DNA from: Sphingobacteriales bacterium JAD_PAG50586_3
GTDB lineage: Bacteria; Bacteroidota; Bacteroidia; CAMBQF01
Direction: 5' to 3'
Assembly (NCBI GenBank): GCA_023213195.1
Contig: CP096135.1
Span: 3,530,842 to 3,594,841, forward strand
DNA length: 64,000 nt
The position numbers were made by a program, and so were the translations under genes. This document shows positions 58,794 through 64,000 of this stretch, one piece after another. The notes under the pieces were generated by a model. That model worked only from the letters and a program-made list of their open reading frames with translations, had not been told where the DNA came from and did no database searches. Position 1 is the stretch's first letter, and every line of letters starts with the position of its first letter.

Positions 58794-60134
58794 TTATTTA
58801 GCTATTAGCAGTTTCTTTTTGCCCAATATTTTGCCATCTGCATTGGTTATTAAAACACTGTATAAGCCATTGCTTAAGCCTTCTAAACCCACACGCGTGT
58901 TATTGGTTAAAGGCAATGTTTGTTTGCTAACCAAACCGCCTTGAACAGAGTAAACAGCAACCTCTACCTTACCATAATCTTTTGATGTTAGCAGTGTAAA
59001 ATAATCTTGCGCCGGGTTAGGGAAAAGGTTGATATCATCTACCAAAAGCTGTTCAGGAGCAGATGTGGTAGTTTCTAACCGTTTAGGGTATGCATCGTAG
59101 CAATTATTCAAATTCCTCATCAGGTCGAAATACTGCCCATCTTCAAAATTCAACGGTTGGTAGCTGGTTTGCAAACCCGTAATTAACGATACCCCAATAA
59201 TATTGCCCCCATTGTTGTAGTAGTAGGTAAGCGTATTAGGGTCTACCGCGGCACCGGCGTTTAAAGAGTAGCCACCCAGCGAAACAGAGTAAGGAGAGAT
59301 GATAGTTACAACACCTGTTGCAGGGTTTATTTTACCCAGCCTAACGGTAGACGAGTCTAGCACCTGTGTTTCAATATCAGGAAAAAGCGGGTCTTGGATA
59401 GTGCTAAAATAATTTTTCCTAACCAGGCCGTAAATTGCAGTATCTACGCAGCTGTAAGCAAAATTATCAAACACAATACCATCAGGATTTACTATTGGCA
59501 TAATGCTGTAAACACTGCCATTGTACAAGTCTAACCCAACAATATTAGCCCCGGTAGAGTAATAAAAAACCATTTGGTAAGGGTCTATAGTACTACCGGC
59601 AAGCGCGTAGCCTAACCCAATAGCTTGTGGCGATATACGGGTAATAACACCTGTAGCGGTATTTACTTTTGCCAAATAGGTTTGCGTTAGGTTTTGGTTA
59701 TCTCCTACTACCCTTGCTAAACCATACAAAGTACTATCAGCATTGTTAAACCTAAAGTTATCAAAATAGCTGTCGCCCAAAGGGTCTGTTAACGGAACAT
59801 TAGTAATTATTTGCCCATTGGTTAAGCTAAGGGCCAGCAAATCAGTATTACCAATAAAAACATAGCTGTTATCGTAGGGGTTTAAAGCCGCACCGGTTAG
59901 GTTTACACTGCGGGTGTAGGCAGCGGTACCAATATTATCAACCTGGCCCGTAGCAGGGTTTAAGTTTCCTAACCTTACGGTACACGAGTCAAACTGCTCG
60001 TATTCACCACCAAATAAAGTATCAAAAACTGTGGTGTAATAGTTTTTACGCACAACACCAATAAGGCTGGGCGATTGCGCAAAGGCCTGGTGCGCTGTTA
60101 AAGCAATAAAGCTAATAATAAACAGTTTTTTCAT
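58794..60134 (-). CDS. T9SS-sorted secreted protein with an internal duplication
   Basis: 446 residues: signal peptide (MKKLFIISFIALTAHQAFAQ) and a module beginning GVVRKNYYTTVFDTLFGG with CTVRLGNLNPATG. A second copy of the module starts GLVRKNYFSTIQDPLF with STVRLGKINPATG, and a C-terminal T9SS domain ends the protein (LFPNPAQDYFTLLTS to KKKLLIAK). Each module looks like a propeller-type repeat with stretches such as YYSTGANIVGLDLYNG. Function unknown; surface-exposed. Confidence 0.86.
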   Translation of the reverse strand: MKKLFIISFIALTAHQAFAQSPSLIGVVRKNYYTTVFDTLFGGEYEQFDSCTVRLGNLNPATGQVDNIGTAAYTRSVNLTGAALNPYDNSYVFIGNTDLLALSLTNGQIITNVPLTDPLGDSYFDNFRFNNADSTLYGLARVVGDNQNLTQTYLAKVNTATGVITRISPQAIGLGYALAGSTIDPYQMVFYYSTGANIVGLDLYNGSVYSIMPIVNPDGIVFDNFAYSCVDTAIYGLVRKNYFSTIQDPLFPDIETQVLDSSTVRLGKINPATGVVTIISPYSVSLGGYSLNAGAAVDPNTLTYYYNNGGNIIGVSLITGLQTSYQPLNFEDGQYFDLMRNLNNCYDAYPKRLETTTSAPEQLLVDDINLFPNPAQDYFTLLTSKDYGKVEVAVYSVQGGLVSKQTLPLTNNTRVGLEGLSNGLYSVLITNADGKILGKKKLLIAK

Positions 60135-60296
60135 GCTTGCAAAGGTTTGATTTACAATATATAAAAAACAGCCCTGAATAATGTTTAAAATGACGTAATT
60201 TTTAAGATATCATTCTGTAAAGCTTAAAAGTATAATTAACTAAAATGCCTTATAATTTGAAGTATGAATACTACTAACTGGCAGGCGGGCTTACTA

Positions 60297-60580
60297 TCAG
60301 GGCTAAAGCCCTTGTACACTGCTATTATATACCCCACACTAAAGTGCGGGGTTAGGCATTAAGCTTTGGCACAAAACGCTTAAAAAAACTGCGAAGTTAG
60401 CAGCATACTATGCTTTAACCCCAGACTTTAGTCTGGGGAAGTTGCGCAAGGATTTATTGGGCTTTAGCCCAAATTTAAATGGTGGCTAAAGCCTGTTATT
60501 TGCCACAAACAAAACCCCTCCCGATAACTCTCGGGACTAAAGGCCGGGGCAATTTTTTTAATCGTCATTCCCGCAAAGAC
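60297..60580. repeat. Cluster of CTAAAG/CTTTAG hairpins (BIME-like)
   Basis: Five stem-loops occur in 284 bp, all with CTAAAG or its complement in the loop: AGGGCTAAAGCCCT, CCCCACACTAAAGTGCGGGG, CCCCAGACTTTAGTCTGGGG, TGGGCTTTAGCCCA and CCCGATAACTCTCGGG. Sets like this accompany REP-associated transposases in related genomes; none is present here. This block accounts for most of the 457-bp gene-free stretch 60135-60591. Confidence 0.7.
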
Positions 60581-60591
60581 AGGAATCTCAC

Positions 60592-61395
60592 TTAATGGTG
60601 CAAACGAACAATTTCTTTTAATAACGCTGCTAAACTATGTTTAAAGTCAATTTCTGTTTCTGTTATTAATGGGACCTTTTTAGCAATTATTGTATGAAGT
60701 TCTCTGTCAGAAATGTCACGGCTTAAATTTTGCAGCCTAAGAACTAAATTTTTATCAGATTTACCAAAAGGGTGTTGGTTGCAAACCTCCGCAAAAGTAT
60801 TCTTAGCAAAAAGAGGAGGTACATGATCAAGAGTAGAGCGTAATAGAAATGCTACGCTGTAATAATTTTTATTATTATAATTTTCATTTATCTCATTTAA
60901 TAAAGCTAGTAGCTTAGAAAAATCAAAGGTTACAGTAGGTAACTTTCTTATCTCTTCAATAATACTTTTATCTACATAGGATGCATGAACTACTTCAACT
61001 CCAGCCATAGCAATTTTTTCTTCTTTTAAATCGCCATAACCAACGCTACCGATTATATCTTTAGTAATATCAATAGCGCTGTGTTCAATAAAAAAATCTT
61101 TGGTTAATTTAAATCCAAAGTGAATACTCCCCTCTACATATCTGCTTGTAAAACTCTGCCCATTTTTTATTGCTGCAACAATGCCTTTTAAATATCTATC
61201 ATAGGAAACCCCTTCTGGATTCTTATAAATTTTAATGTAAGAACATCCTTTAAGTAATTTCTTTTCACCATTAAGTGTGAATGATTCTCTACCTGATTTA
61301 TACGCATTAACGATAAGTTCAAGCTCAGATGAATCAACATCCAAAACATTGTACTTACTCATCGAGTTTGACAATATTAAACTATATATATCCAT
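60592..61395 (-). CDS. Unknown protein, AT-rich gene
   Basis: 267 residues from ATG 61395 (MDIYSLILSNSM). There is no signal peptide or membrane helix. A C-terminal stretch, FLLRSTLDHVPPLFAKNTF...KNLVLRLQNLSRDISDREL, is helical and conserved-looking, with charged residues. I do not recognise it. It is AT-rich and sits between a REP cluster and dnaK, so it may be acquired. Confidence 0.72.
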   Translation of the reverse strand: MDIYSLILSNSMSKYNVLDVDSSELELIVNAYKSGRESFTLNGEKKLLKGCSYIKIYKNPEGVSYDRYLKGIVAAIKNGQSFTSRYVEGSIHFGFKLTKDFFIEHSAIDITKDIIGSVGYGDLKEEKIAMAGVEVVHASYVDKSIIEEIRKLPTVTFDFSKLLALLNEINENYNNKNYYSVAFLLRSTLDHVPPLFAKNTFAEVCNQHPFGKSDKNLVLRLQNLSRDISDRELHTIIAKKVPLITETEIDFKHSLAALLKEIVRLHH

Positions 61396-61420
61396 ACTTC
61401 GGTTTTTAGTTCTTAGTACA

Positions 61421-61450
61421 AACCCCTGCCTCATTGCTGAAACAGGGGTT
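61421..61450 (-). terminator. Terminator downstream of dnaK
   Basis: AACCCCTG pairs with CAGGGGTT around a 14-base loop, followed on the minus strand by a T-poor stretch (TTTGTAC). It lies about 45 bp after the dnaK stop. The tract 61458-61492 between them repeats the one after the DEAD-box gene. Confidence 0.65.
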
Positions 61451-61457
61451 CATTTAT

Positions 61458-61492
61458 CATTATCTAATTATCTTATTCGCTAATTATCTAAT
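61458..61492. repeat. TAATTAGATAATTAG-type tract, copy 2
   Basis: Reads ATTATCTAATTATCTTATTC then GCTAATTATCTAATT, a near-copy of 54656-54694. It sits between the dnaK stop and its terminator, the same relative position as copy 1. Confidence 0.6.
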
Positions 61493-63685
<2,193 letters not shown>

Positions 63686-64000
63686 ATGAAGGATCTTTCT
63701 AACATAACAACATGGCAAAATAGCTTTGGATTGCTACCAATTCATTTAAGGCCTGTTAATAGCGAATCTAATTTTGTTCTGCTAAATGGAGGATATGGAG
63801 ATTTTTGCTTGCAAACTAATAAAAGTGATGCTAGCCCAGAAGATTACTTCTCAGAATCATGGTCAAGCAACACCAAAAATTTTATTGTAATTAATAACAA
63901 TAAAACTGAAATATATAATTGGCAAAAGAATAATGTAGAAATTATCAGTAATGAGCAGGTAAGTAAAAATTTTGATAAATTTTATACATATTTACTATCA
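63686..64000 (+). CDS. Unknown protein, N-terminal 105 residues (cut by window edge)
   Basis: An uninterrupted frame from ATG 63686 to the window edge. It encodes MKDLSNITTWQNSFGLLPIH, GGYGDFCLQTNKSDASPEDY, SESWSSNTKNFIVINNNK and TEIYNWQKNN. There is no signal peptide. It is very AT-rich. The style (an N-terminal region before a larger enzyme) recalls some defence or restriction genes, but nothing in the visible part proves that. Confidence 0.6.
   Translation, partial: MKDLSNITTWQNSFGLLPIHLRPVNSESNFVLLNGGYGDFCLQTNKSDASPEDYFSESWSSNTKNFIVINNNKTEIYNWQKNNVEIISNEQVSKNFDKFYTYLLS

Overview
The window looks like a chromosomal segment of a member of the phylum Bacteroidota (Bacteroidetes), roughly 40 percent GC by eye. 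Evidence: several secreted proteins end in type IX secretion (T9SS) sorting domains; the families include HmuY, a Porin_10-like protein, TIGR02757, TIGR03643 and a ligase-associated DEXH helicase; promoter candidates show the Bacteroidota -7 box TAnnTTTG. The order within the phylum cannot be fixed from this stretch.

Layout. 1-270: end of a tRNA cluster (Gly partial, Tyr, Thr, all minus), of the kind usually upstream of tuf. 0.4-9.2 kb: a four-helix-bundle gene remnant, a porin-like protein, a class D beta-lactamase with an amber stop, a T9SS beta-propeller protein, a Ser/Thr kinase, CrcB and a TIGR03643 protein. 9.3-13.6 kb: a DASS transporter followed by AT-rich gene cassettes, with two extra degenerate copies of the transporter's own 3' end between and after them. 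13.7-19.1 kb: ABC-F ATPase, VIT-family transporter and an AT-rich four-gene set headed by a Crp/Fnr regulator. 19.2-22.3 kb: an NAD salvage locus (NrtR, PRPP synthetase, NAMPT/NadV) with three matching 17-bp palindromic operators. 22.3-35.3 kb: UbiD decarboxylase, surface proteins, a membrane glycosyltransferase and a haem-uptake locus (HmuY, TonB receptor, second HmuY-like protein). 35.3-35.7 kb: two tandem copies of a small-RNA-like unit with GNRA-loop terminators. 35.7-54.5 kb: housekeeping and envelope genes (M1 peptidase, thioredoxin, DHFR, LysA, glycosyltransferases, acyl-CoA carboxylase, PI-PLC-like protein, TonB, Lhr-like helicase). 54.7-61.4 kb: DEAD-box helicase, then a large island of REP-like palindromes that contains a DUF559 endonuclease gene. 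61.5-63.4 kb: dnaK; 63.7 kb to the edge: start of an unrecognised gene.

Sequence quality matters for every reader of this annotation. About seventeen genes are interrupted, including dnaK and lysA. Nearly all breaks fall in two classes: loss of one base from a homopolymer (often a six-G run read as five) or an extra/changed pyrimidine in a C(A/C)AG(G/C)-like context. This pattern suggests long-read consensus errors rather than mass gene decay. Broken genes are therefore given as single full-length features with the break stated.

The most promising unexplained items are the tandem small-RNA unit at 35.3-35.7 kb, the composite palindromic elements with conserved arms and hypervariable but self-complementary inner stems around the DUF559 gene, the six-copy 32-bp repeat array at 56.6-57.5 kb, and the triplicated 3' end of the DASS transporter gene.
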